Below are positions 40,274 to 48,714 of a stretch of 64,000 nt of DNA, piece by piece; within the stretch, counting starts at the first letter, position 1; each line of letters begins with the position of its first letter. The notes beneath the pieces were generated by a model. It was not told the origin of the DNA and did not search any database. It saw only the letters and a program-made list of their open reading frames with translations. The stretch lies in contig NZ_CP159508.1 of the NCBI RefSeq assembly GCF_051131155.1, forward strand, positions 5,270,001 through 5,334,000, written 5' to 3'. Made by a program: the position numbers and the translations under genes. Source of the DNA: Pseudanabaena minima (lineage in GTDB: Bacteria; Cyanobacteriota; Cyanobacteriia; Pseudanabaenales; Pseudanabaenaceae).

Positions 40274-41161
40274 ATGCAGTGGTTTAATATCAACTCAATT
40301 GCATTCATTATGAGGGCGATCGATATCCTTGCGGTATTGGGATTGATCTACTTCATGCTGTCCCTCAGCAATGATCGCCGCACCCTATTGATGGTGAGGG
40401 GGATCATCTTTTTACTTATCGCGAGTGTGTTGAGCGATCGCCTTGGTATGCGATTGCTCAACTTTGTTCTCGATAAGTTATTAATTGGAGCAGCCGTGGC
40501 GATGGCGGTAATTTTGCAGCCAGAGCTACGCCGATTTTTAGAACGTCTAGGACGTGGCGATTTACTCTCGTTGATTCAACCGACAACGAATCGGCGATCG
40601 CCTGTGGAGACTGACTCAGTAATTGAAGAAATTAATGACGCTGTGATTGAGCTATCGCAAAACCGTACAGGTGCATTGATGATTATTGAGACAGGTGAAC
40701 CAATTGATGATCGTGATTTTTCAGTACCAGGGGTGAAACTTAACGCTTTGTTATCAAAAGAGCTATTGCATACAATTTTCCAAACTTCAACGCTTTTGCA
40801 TGATGGAGCCATTTTGATTCGAGAAGATCGCATTCTGGCGGCTGGTGTAATTTTGCCAATTTCTGAACGAGCTGCCTCAAGAGAAATTGGCACAAGACAC
40901 CGTGCTGCTATGGGCATTACTGATCGCGTTAGAAATTGTTTTTGTATTGTTGTTTCAGAAGAAACAGGATCGATTGCGATCGCGGAAAATGGCATATTAG
41001 ATCGTCCAATCTCCAGTAGCCGTCTACGAGAAATATTAGAAACTAAACTAGGTAATTATCGTCCAACGACCTTAGGAAGAACAGTGCCACGCTTTAATTG
41101 GCTCTGGTCAAACTCAATTCTCAAAAATATGGTAAGCCGAAAATCGTCAGAAAAGAAATGA
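40274..41161 (+). CDS. cdaA: Diadenylate cyclase CdaA
   Basis: A 295-residue membrane cyclase that makes c-di-AMP from two ATP. Three N-terminal helices lie near 12-30, 38-54 and 63-82. The DAC domain has the catalytic DGA at 177-179 (LLHDGAILI) and the RHR motif at 208-210 (GTRHRAAMGI). In cyanobacteria c-di-AMP has been linked to osmotic balance and night survival. Its stop overlaps the uppS start by 4 bases (ATGA), so the two are translationally coupled. Confidence 0.94.
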   Translation: MQWFNINSIAFIMRAIDILAVLGLIYFMLSLSNDRRTLLMVRGIIFLLIASVLSDRLGMRLLNFVLDKLLIGAAVAMAVILQPELRRFLERLGRGDLLSLIQPTTNRRSPVETDSVIEEINDAVIELSQNRTGALMIIETGEPIDDRDFSVPGVKLNALLSKELLHTIFQTSTLLHDGAILIREDRILAAGVILPISERAASREIGTRHRAAMGITDRVRNCFCIVVSEETGSIAIAENGILDRPISSSRLREILETKLGNYRPTTLGRTVPRFNWLWSNSILKNMVSRKSSEKK

Positions 41162-41901
41162 CAGCTAAGCTATTGCAAACTTTGCCACCAGACCTTGATC
41201 ATCAACGCTTGCCCAAACACGTAGCCGTAATTATGGACGGTAACGGACGTTGGGCAAAGCAAAAAGGAATGCCCAGAATTGCTGGTCATCGTCAGGGTGT
41301 GGATGCCTTGAAGGATTTATTACGATGCTGCAAAGATTGGGGAATTGCAGCCCTGACGGTCTATGCCTTTTCTACGGAAAATTGGAGCCGACCTGCTCAA
41401 GAAGTTGACTTCTTGATGGTTTTATTTGAGCGGATGTTGCGTCGTGAATTGGAGGAAATGTGCCGTGAAGGAGTACGCATTTCGTTTGTGGGTGATCTTG
41501 ATTCTTTGTCTAAGTCTTTGCGATCGGAAATAGAGCGATCGCAAACGGCTACAGCCAATAATCAGGCTATTCATTTTACTGTGGCGATCAACTATGGCAG
41601 TCGTCGCGAAATCGTCAAGGTCTGTCGCCAAATTGCTGAGGCAACTTTAGCTGGAGAAATTCAGCCTGAGAATATTGATGAAAATGTGTTTGAGCAACAT
41701 CTATACACAGCAGGAAACCATAATCCTGATCTGTTAATTCGGACTAGTGGTGAAATGCGCTTGAGTAATTTTTTGCTTTGGCAAATGGCTTATACGGAAA
41801 TGTATTTTACGAATACACTTTGGCCAGATTTCGATCGCAATGAGTTTCATCGAGCGCTAATTGATTATCAAGAACGCGATCGGCGCTTTGGTAAAGTGTA
41901 G
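41158..41901 (+). CDS. uppS: Isoprenyl transferase (undecaprenyl diphosphate synthase)
   Basis: 247 residues from ATG 41158, chosen for the ATGA overlap with cdaA; an upstream in-frame start at 41098 would lie deep in cdaA. Catalytic Asp27 in VIMDGNGRWAK, then YAFSTENWSRP and the C-terminal RTSGEMRLSNFLLWQMAYTE are diagnostic of cis-prenyltransferases. It makes the C55 lipid carrier for peptidoglycan and polysaccharides from farnesyl diphosphate and IPP. Confidence 0.94.
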   Translation: MTAKLLQTLPPDLDHQRLPKHVAVIMDGNGRWAKQKGMPRIAGHRQGVDALKDLLRCCKDWGIAALTVYAFSTENWSRPAQEVDFLMVLFERMLRRELEEMCREGVRISFVGDLDSLSKSLRSEIERSQTATANNQAIHFTVAINYGSRREIVKVCRQIAEATLAGEIQPENIDENVFEQHLYTAGNHNPDLLIRTSGEMRLSNFLLWQMAYTEMYFTNTLWPDFDRNEFHRALIDYQERDRRFGKV

Positions 41902-41972
41902 GAAATCAAAAACGCTATAGTGTAAGCATAGATAGCCCGTCGCGCTACATATCCTGTCATGGGAGAATAAAA

Positions 41973-42452
41973 ATGCTGAATACAAGCAAGTTAAATGATG
42001 TCTATCCGTTAACTAGAAAAGCTAAAGATCAATACGAGCAAGATTTCTACGCATGGACACAGGAACAAGCTCAATTACTTAGACTCGGCAAGCTAGAAGG
42101 GCTAGATCTCGAAAATCTCGCGGAGGAAATAGAGTCTTTGGGTAAACAGCAAAAGCAGGAATTGCGAAATCGGTTTGGAGTTTTAATTGGGCATTTGCTC
42201 AAGTGGGAATATCAGCCATCTCTGCGGGGTAAAAGTTGGAGAATTACTATTGATTTGCAACGGGAGGAAATACTCGAACTGGTTAGTGAAAATTCTAGTC
42301 TCAAGCCATATCTAGAAGAAGCGATCGCTAAATCCTATAAACAAGCGATCGCACTAGTCGTTAAAGAGACACCATTGGATAAAAATGATTTACCGTCAGA
42401 ATGTCCTTATACTTTCGTTCAAGTTTTTAATCAAGATTTTTACCCCAACTAA
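41973..42452 (+). CDS. DUF29 family protein
   Basis: A 159-residue member with QYEQDFYAWTQEQAQLLRLG, LENLAEEIESLGKQQKQELR and LIGHLLKWEYQPS, the DUF29 signature. Function unknown. Preceded by GGGAGAA and followed by three successive hairpins. It is distinct from the copy at 29354-29806. Confidence 0.88.
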   Translation: MLNTSKLNDVYPLTRKAKDQYEQDFYAWTQEQAQLLRLGKLEGLDLENLAEEIESLGKQQKQELRNRFGVLIGHLLKWEYQPSLRGKSWRITIDLQREEILELVSENSSLKPYLEEAIAKSYKQAIALVVKETPLDKNDLPSECPYTFVQVFNQDFYPN

Positions 42453-42453
42453 A

Positions 42454-42552
42454 CACTAAAGGCGCAAAGCGCCTTTAGTGCCTATTGAAACAAGGGCGCT
42501 TTGCGCCCTTGTTTCCTATTGAAAAAAGAGGGCGCTTTGCGCCCTCTTTTTT
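42454..42552. terminator. Three tandem GGGCGC hairpins between convergent genes
   Basis: CACTAAAGGCGC (42454-42480), GAAACAAGGGCGC (42487-42515) and AAAAAAGAGGGCGC (42522-42552) each pair perfectly with their complements around AAA or TTT. A CCTATTGAAA spacer stands before the second and third, so the last two probably arose by local duplication. The third overlaps the flv3 stop. Confidence 0.8.
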
Positions 42553-44299
42553 AGTAATGATTCCCAACTTTGCGGTGGTGAGCGGCGGTGAGAGACTCAG
42601 GTTTTGAAACTCGACCTTCTTCAGCGATCGCATAGATAATCCAGTGATCGCTACATTCCATCCGACTCATGACTTCACACTCGATAAAGGCAAGAGCATC
42701 AGTGAGAATTGGTGCACCAAAGCTTGATAACTGGGTTTTGACACCTTCAAAGCGATCGGCTCCAGGAGCAAATCTCTTGAGGAAATGTTGCATCAATTTA
42801 GAATAATTGCCATCTTCAAGTATGTTCAAGACAAAGCGATCGCCTACTTGCATAAACGACTCGATCGCCCGATCCTTTGCCACTGCGACCGTAAAGCCTA
42901 ATGGTTTAAAACTAGCTTGGGCAACCCAAGAAGCTAACATGGCGCTACGTGCGCCGCCTTTGGCAGCCGAGATAATATACAAACCACCTGCTAAACGTCC
43001 CAAAGCTTTATCAAGATCTGCGTCGATCGCCTTGAGTTGCTTGATATTTTGCTTACGAGTTAGCAATTGTCCCAAGTCAGTACCTGCTTCATCACAGGTT
43101 TGATAAGTAGCTTCGTTGGGATTTTCCCGTACCTTAATGGCTGGGAAAGCGGTGACTACACCCAAATCTTTAAACCGATTATTCAGCAGATCAATGGATG
43201 AATCTTGATCTCCATGCGGTTCGTATAGCCCAATTACTTGCTTTTCGCTGGCTGCCGCAAGAATTGCACCGATCGCCGTTTCCACATGGGTATTCGATGC
43301 TGGCGGTGTGCAGACGACTAAACCTGATGCATGGGCAACAAGTTCACGTAATTCCTGTAAATCGATCGCTTTAAGATCTGCCATTTCTACAGCCACACCA
43401 GTTTTTGCGATTCCGCGAGCGATTGCTTGAGAGAGGCGATCGCAATAGCCATAGTCGGACACATAGCAAACCAAAACGTTAGTTTCGCCTTTAGTTTGCG
43501 CTTGGCTCCATTGGCGGTAGTTTTCCGTTAGTTCTTTGACGTTATAGCGCAGTAATGGTCCATGTCCATTTGCCACGATTTCCGCCTGTGGCAATTCATC
43601 CATCCGCTTCATTGCCGAAATTACCGATCGCGCATTAGGAGCCATCAAGCATTCGTAATAAAAGCGATAGTCTGGTGTAATTCTTTTTAAATTTTCATCG
43701 TAAATTGCATCACTGCAATAGTGCATTCCAAAAATATCGCAAGTATACAAAATCGATGTGGCATGGTCAAAGGTCATCATTGTGTCTGGCCAGTGCAAAT
43801 TAGGCGCATTCACAAACTGCAAAACATGTCCATTACCTAAATCAACTTGATCGCCATTTTTAACTACTTGCTGCTTAAAAGGCTGATTGATTAGTTCGCC
43901 GAGAAATTGTAACGCTACCTTTGTCGCTACCACCGTGACATTGGGGGCTAACTCTAATACTTCTTTGACCAAGCCGCTATGGTCTGGCTCCGTATGACTA
44001 ATCACTAAATAATCAATCTGAGCAGGATCGATTTGCTCTTTTAGCGTATTGAGATATAGCTCACGAAATTTAGCATGGGAGGTGTCAACTAGAGCTAGTT
44101 TTTCGCCACGAATGATATAGGAGTTATAGGTCGTACCATTTTGCAAACCAAACTCGATATCAAAGCGATCGCGATCCCAATCAAGCGATCGAATCGTGGT
44201 CGTGTCCGCCGCGATTTCGGCAACTTGGATAGTGAGTCGGCGTTCAATCGGCTTCTCAGCAACATTTGCAATAGAAGGAATCTCAATAGCAGCTACCAC
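42551..44299 (-). CDS. flv3: Flavodiiron protein, Flv3 type
   Basis: A 582-residue A-type flavoprotein of three domains: metallo-β-lactamase-like diiron domain (about 25-265), flavodoxin (about 280-425, VCYVSDYGYCDRLSQAIARG) and a flavin reductase-like domain (about 430-582). Diiron ligands are intact: His102-x-Glu104-x-Asp106-His107 (SHTEPDHSG), then HWPDT, CDIFG and NGHGP, which points to Flv3/Flv2 rather than Flv1/Flv4. FDIEFGLQNGTTYNSYII is Flv3-like. With Flv1 it reduces oxygen to water with photosystem I electrons as a protection in fluctuating light. Its partner is not in the window. Confidence 0.9.
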   Translation of the reverse strand: MVAAIEIPSIANVAEKPIERRLTIQVAEIAADTTTIRSLDWDRDRFDIEFGLQNGTTYNSYIIRGEKLALVDTSHAKFRELYLNTLKEQIDPAQIDYLVISHTEPDHSGLVKEVLELAPNVTVVATKVALQFLGELINQPFKQQVVKNGDQVDLGNGHVLQFVNAPNLHWPDTMMTFDHATSILYTCDIFGMHYCSDAIYDENLKRITPDYRFYYECLMAPNARSVISAMKRMDELPQAEIVANGHGPLLRYNVKELTENYRQWSQAQTKGETNVLVCYVSDYGYCDRLSQAIARGIAKTGVAVEMADLKAIDLQELRELVAHASGLVVCTPPASNTHVETAIGAILAAASEKQVIGLYEPHGDQDSSIDLLNNRFKDLGVVTAFPAIKVRENPNEATYQTCDEAGTDLGQLLTRKQNIKQLKAIDADLDKALGRLAGGLYIISAAKGGARSAMLASWVAQASFKPLGFTVAVAKDRAIESFMQVGDRFVLNILEDGNYSKLMQHFLKRFAPGADRFEGVKTQLSSFGAPILTDALAFIECEVMSRMECSDHWIIYAIAEEGRVSKPESLTAAHHRKVGNHY

Positions 44300-44370
44300 G
44301 ATCTTGTCTCCCTATCTGATTTTCAACTATCTCCAGTTTAAGGCTTACTTTTCGACAAGTCCAATTGAAT

Positions 44371-44384
44371 GTACTAATTGATAC
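44371..44384. promoter_or_regulatory. NtcA-like motif GTA-N8-TAC upstream of flv3
   Basis: GTACTAATTGATAC fits GTAN8TAC and lies 72 bp before the flv3 start. A TAAACT -10-like hexamer is present downstream on the minus strand, about 30 bases from the motif instead of the usual 22, so the promoter geometry is imperfect. Confidence 0.35.
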
Positions 44385-44563
44385 TATAAGTACCTAAGGG
44401 ACGCGCAGTAAAATAAAGAAACGATTTTTTGTGGCGCGGCTGCGCTGAATCATAAAAAATCTGATTTTTTATTAAATTGAAGAACCCTAACCAAAAACCA
44501 AAAATTAGATGCTGTTGTAAACACCGCTACCTAATTTCTGGGTTATAAACTAAATCCGCAACT

Positions 44564-45058
44564 ATGTCAGACCTTTACGTTTCATGGGAAGAATATCACG
44601 CCAGTATCGAGAAATTGGCAGTCCAAATCTATCAATCTCAATGGGAATTTGATCAAATTCTCTGTCTCGCTAGGGGGGGGTTACGCATTGGTGATATGCT
44701 TTCGCGGATTTATAACAAGCCTCTGGCGATTCTCTCGACTTCTTCCTATGGCGGCAAAGACTTTCAGGAAAGGGGGAAATTGACGATCGCTAATAATATC
44801 ACTATGACTACTAATACCCTTGGTAAAAGGATCTTGTTAGTAGATGATTTGGTTGATTCGGGTGTAACCATGATGCGGATTCTCGAATGGCTTCAGCAGC
44901 ATGAAGAGTTTGCAATTACGGAAGTGCGATCGGCAGTTTTATGGTTTAAGGCTTGCTCTTTAGCAAAGCCAGATTATTATGTGGACTTTTTAGATGGCAA
45001 TCCTTGGATTCACCAACCCTTTGAAAAATACGAAAAACTAAATCCTAGCGACCTATAG
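44564..45058 (+). CDS. Purine-type phosphoribosyltransferase
   Basis: A 164-residue protein with the PRPP-binding loop ILLVDDLVDSGVTM (about 93-106), the flexible-loop region LSTSSYGGKDFQERG, and WIHQPFEKYE near the C-terminus, similar to bacterial hypoxanthine/xanthine phosphoribosyltransferase-like proteins (Gpt/Hpt class). It salvages a purine base with PRPP; base specificity is not evident. It is monocistronic; the downstream gap has a decayed GTAAAGTTGCG palindrome (about 45108-45151). Confidence 0.82.
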   Translation: MSDLYVSWEEYHASIEKLAVQIYQSQWEFDQILCLARGGLRIGDMLSRIYNKPLAILSTSSYGGKDFQERGKLTIANNITMTTNTLGKRILLVDDLVDSGVTMMRILEWLQQHEEFAITEVRSAVLWFKACSLAKPDYYVDFLDGNPWIHQPFEKYEKLNPSDL

Positions 45059-45176
45059 CTATAAGAAAATTACACATCATCAAAACTGGCTAAGGAAATC
45101 TATAATTATCCGTAAAGTTGCGAGCTTGCGGGGTGCGACTTTAGCGGTTTTTATTACTAGAGGAGCCATGTAATCA

Positions 45177-45752
45177 ATGACTAAAGGCAGATTAGAGGCA
45201 TTTAGTGATGGTGTGCTTGCCATTATTATCACGATCATGGTACTGGAACTAAAAGTACCCCATGAAGCAGACTTAGCCGCACTACGTCCATTAATTCCTA
45301 TATTTCTGAGCTATGTCCTCAGTTTTATTTATATAGGAATCTATTGGAACAATCATCACCATATGCTACAGGCTGTCAGACAGGTCAATGGTGCGGTTTT
45401 GTGGGCTAATATGCATTTACTATTTTGGCTATCTCTAATTCCCTTTGTCACAGCATGGTCAGGCGAGAATTTCTTTGCAGCAATGCCAGTTGCACTCTAT
45501 GGAGTAGTGCTATTAATGTCAGCGATCGCCTATTACATTCTTAGTCGCGTGTTGGTTTGGCATCATGGTAAGGACTCTACTTTGGCGATCGCTCTCGGTA
45601 GAGATTTTAAAGGTAAGATATCCGTCGTGATTTATTCAGTAGCAGTTCTACTTTCTTTTGTGAACTCATGGCTAGCTTTAATGTTGTATGTTGCTGTGGC
45701 GATCATGTGGCTGATTCCCGATCGCCGCATTGAGAAGACTTTGAGTTCCTAA
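45177..45752 (+). CDS. TMEM175-family (DUF1211) potassium channel-like protein
   Basis: A 191-residue membrane protein with the signature RLEAFSDGVLAIIITIMVLE in TM1, typical of bacterial TMEM175 subunits, and five further hydrophobic helices (IPIFLSYVLSFIYIGIYWNN with HHHM after it, and others). Bacterial homologues form tetrameric K+ leak channels. It converges on polA with just 1 bp between the stop codons, so no terminator fits in between. Confidence 0.87.
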   Translation: MTKGRLEAFSDGVLAIIITIMVLELKVPHEADLAALRPLIPIFLSYVLSFIYIGIYWNNHHHMLQAVRQVNGAVLWANMHLLFWLSLIPFVTAWSGENFFAAMPVALYGVVLLMSAIAYYILSRVLVWHHGKDSTLAIALGRDFKGKISVVIYSVAVLLSFVNSWLALMLYVAVAIMWLIPDRRIEKTLSS

Positions 45753-45753
45753 A

Positions 45754-48612
45754 TTATTTGGCTTCCATCCAGTTTTTACCAGTATGCACATCCACTTCCA
45801 ACTTAACCGAAAGTTCGACTGCTGACTCCATCGCCGCCTTGATTTTTGGTTGTAATTCGGCAACTTCATCGGGTGGTACTTCAAACACAAGTTCATCATG
45901 GACTTGTAGGAGCAATCTTGCTTGATAGTCTTGCAAGAGTTCATCTACTCGCAACATCGCAATTTTGATAATATCGGCACTAGTTCCCTGAATTGGCGCA
46001 TTGACCGCAGATCGCAACAGCGCCGCCTTTTGATAGCCACCAACCTGACTCAGTCCACGGAAATAGCGCCGCCTTCCTAAAACTGTTTTCACATAGCCGT
46101 CCCGTTCCGCTTCAAGTTCTAGATCCTGCATATAAGTAAAAATGCGTTCATAGCGCTGGTTAAACTTCTCGATAAATTGCTTGGCGACCTTGACTGGCAC
46201 ACCGATATCACGGCTAAATTTCTGCGCTCCCATTCCATAAATTACGCCATAATTAATGATTTTCGCTAAGCGCCGCTCATCACTAGTTACTTCTTCTTTC
46301 TCTAAGAGCAGTTGTGCCGTGACAGTATGTACATCTTCTCCAGCATTAAAAGCTCTCATTAATTCAGGCTCTTGACTCAAGTGGGCAAGAATCCGCAGTT
46401 CAATTTGCGAATAATCCGCCGACATTAATATCCAACCCTCTTCAGGCAAAAATCCTGCTCTAATCCGCTTACTAAAAGCTGTGCGAATGGGAATATTCTG
46501 CAAGTTTGGATTAGAACTGCTCAAGCGTCCTGTTGAGGCAACAGTTTGATTAAAATCGGTATGTACGCGCCCAGTCTTTGGCTGAATCAACGATGGCAAA
46601 GCATCGACATAGGTGGACTTTAGTTTAGCAAGGGTGCGATTTTCGAGAATCGTGTCAATTAGAGGATCTTCACCTTCCAACTTGTTCAGAACAGTAACAT
46701 CAGTGGAATAGCCTGTCTTACTTTTGCGTGATTTCTTTGTGAATTTTTCGCCAAGCTTTTCTTCTAAAATTTCACTCAACTGCTTAGGTGAATTAAGATT
46801 AAATTCTTTACCAGCTTGTTGATGGGCTGCGATCGCTAAAGCATCTAAATCTTTCTCTAATTCCAAGGAAAAAGTACTCAAAAAATCTCTGTCGATCGTA
46901 ATCCCACGCCATTCCATCTCGGCAAGGATTGGCTCTAATGTCATCTCGACATTTTGAAATAAATCCCAGAGTTCAGGAACATCCTTTAATTCCTTCTCTA
47001 AAATTGGTCTAATGTGATAGGTGATGTATGTATCCATGCCGCAATATTGGGCAACAGAGGGGATATCTACTTCGGCGATCGATTTGCGCTTACCAACTAG
47101 AGTTTTGTAGCTGACAGTGCGAATCTGGAGTAAGTCCATCGCCATATCATCGAGCTTATGACTAGCTTCAGGATCGATCACATAACTAGCGATCATCGTA
47201 TCGAATACTACCCCTGCTAGTTCAATTCCTGCTGCCTTAAACATCAAGCGATCAAACTTAGCATTCTGTAAGTATTTTGGATAACTAGCATCTTCGAGAA
47301 TGGGTTTAAGAATTTCTCTCACCTCTTCCCATTTCAGATTTTCCCCTTCACTGTGGCTCAATGGAATATAAGCAACTTCACTAATCGAGTCTCCCCAGCA
47401 ACAACCAATTCCTACTAATTCCGCCTCAAAGGGATTTAGCGCCGAAGTTTCCGTATCCCATGCTACAGGATGCTTCGTACTGCGGAAAGTTGCTGCTAAC
47501 TGCTCTAATTTGGGAATTGTGTCAATAATCTGCACATCTAACTTAAGCGAAGCAGTCGCTGCGATCGCCTGATCGGTTTCCTGCTTGGCAAAGTCAAACC
47601 ACAACTCCTCATCCTCTCCATTACCTTGATTTTGAGAGGGCTTGCCCCCATCTCCCTCTGGGAGAGGGGCTGGGGGTGAGGGCTTCTTATCATAATTCCC
47701 CGACAACTTTGCCTGAATCTGATCAACGCGATTCACAAAGGCTTTCAGTTCAAGCTCTTCTAATAAAGGAATTAACTCGGCAGTATCAAACCCTGTTAAT
47801 TGGCAGTCGGCGATCGCGATCGGAAGTGGGACATCAGTTTTGATTGTCGCCATAAACTGCGAATGCTTAGCTGCCTCAAGTCCTTGTTCCAGCTTGGTTT
47901 TAATGGCTCCCTTCATTTTCGGTACGGCTGCCAAAACGTTCTCTAAGCTGCCATATTCCTCAATTAATTTAATCGCCGTTTTCTCACCAATTCCGCGCAC
48001 CCCAGGAATATTATCCGAAGCATCACCACATAGAGCTTTATAGTCTACAACCTGCGTAGGTAATACCCCCAATCTCTCCTTTACCTGCTCAGCATGATAC
48101 TCCACAATCTTATCTTTCTGCCCAATATTCAGTACCGAAATCCGTTTGTCCGCATCAATCAACTGAAATAAATCGCGATCGCCACTTAAAATCTTAACAG
48201 TGTAACCCTCAGCACTCGCTGCCTGCGAGAGCGTTCCCAACACATCATCCGCCTCAAACCCTGCCTGAGTAATTGCTGGCAGATTCATCGCTGCTAAAAC
48301 TTTCTGTAAGTTCTGTATATCTGGAATAAAACTTTCAGGTGTTTCCGCCCGATTTGCCTTATAAGTATCGTCAATCTCATGGCGAAATGTGGGTGTAGCA
48401 AGATCAAAGGCGATCGCTACGGCTGTGGGTTTTTCGCGATCGAGCATCTCAATTAATGCTTTCAAGAAGCCAAAACAAATACTAGTGGGGATTCCTGTCG
48501 AGGTTCGCAAACCACCTTCGGGATGTTTGCCAAAGGCGTAAAAGGATCGAAACGCGAGGGAATGTCCGTCAACGAGTAAAAATGTGGGGTGGTTTTGTGC
48601 GCTTGAAGTCAT
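45754..48612 (-). CDS. polA: DNA polymerase I
   Basis: A 952-residue enzyme. 5'-nuclease domain (about 10-300; FLLVDGHSLAFRSFYA, DASDNIPGV), a linker with PSPPAPLPEGDGGKPS (about 311-326) encoded by a genome-wide palindromic repeat, 3'-5' exonuclease (about 345-540; WDTETSAL, NAKFDRLMF, YCGMDT; proofreading residues retained), and a family A polymerase domain (about 560-952; SADYSQIELRILAHL, RRLAKIINYGVIYGMG, QVHDELVFEVP). The start ATG 48612 lies in the first copy of a 36-bp repeat. Confidence 0.95.
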   Translation of the reverse strand: MTSSAQNHPTFLLVDGHSLAFRSFYAFGKHPEGGLRTSTGIPTSICFGFLKALIEMLDREKPTAVAIAFDLATPTFRHEIDDTYKANRAETPESFIPDIQNLQKVLAAMNLPAITQAGFEADDVLGTLSQAASAEGYTVKILSGDRDLFQLIDADKRISVLNIGQKDKIVEYHAEQVKERLGVLPTQVVDYKALCGDASDNIPGVRGIGEKTAIKLIEEYGSLENVLAAVPKMKGAIKTKLEQGLEAAKHSQFMATIKTDVPLPIAIADCQLTGFDTAELIPLLEELELKAFVNRVDQIQAKLSGNYDKKPSPPAPLPEGDGGKPSQNQGNGEDEELWFDFAKQETDQAIAATASLKLDVQIIDTIPKLEQLAATFRSTKHPVAWDTETSALNPFEAELVGIGCCWGDSISEVAYIPLSHSEGENLKWEEVREILKPILEDASYPKYLQNAKFDRLMFKAAGIELAGVVFDTMIASYVIDPEASHKLDDMAMDLLQIRTVSYKTLVGKRKSIAEVDIPSVAQYCGMDTYITYHIRPILEKELKDVPELWDLFQNVEMTLEPILAEMEWRGITIDRDFLSTFSLELEKDLDALAIAAHQQAGKEFNLNSPKQLSEILEEKLGEKFTKKSRKSKTGYSTDVTVLNKLEGEDPLIDTILENRTLAKLKSTYVDALPSLIQPKTGRVHTDFNQTVASTGRLSSSNPNLQNIPIRTAFSKRIRAGFLPEEGWILMSADYSQIELRILAHLSQEPELMRAFNAGEDVHTVTAQLLLEKEEVTSDERRLAKIINYGVIYGMGAQKFSRDIGVPVKVAKQFIEKFNQRYERIFTYMQDLELEAERDGYVKTVLGRRRYFRGLSQVGGYQKAALLRSAVNAPIQGTSADIIKIAMLRVDELLQDYQARLLLQVHDELVFEVPPDEVAELQPKIKAAMESAVELSVKLEVDVHTGKNWMEAK
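47644..47683. repeat. Intragenic palindromic repeat in the polA linker
   Basis: GCCCCCATCTCCCTCTGGGA... folds into a hairpin (CCCCATCTCCC/GGGAGAGGGG-type arms). It encodes SPPAPLPEGDGG in frame. I recall this C-rich repeat in noncoding DNA of many bacteria, including cyanobacteria. Confidence 0.75.
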
Positions 48613-48714
48613 GATGCTTGTTTTAAAGTTTTGGCGATCGCTAGTCTTAGGTTAACCGATTGCTGATTATAGTCCTCACATGATGCTCGTTTTAAAGTTT
48701 TGGCGATCGCTAGT
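48610..48714. repeat. Direct repeat of 36 bp at the polA start
   Basis: Copies at 48610-48645 and 48679-48714 (CATGATGCTTGTTTTAAAGT...CTAGT) differ by one base and lie 69 bp apart. The first contains the polA start codon. The second copy ends in CTAGT, the insertion point of the IS630 element. Confidence 0.8.
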
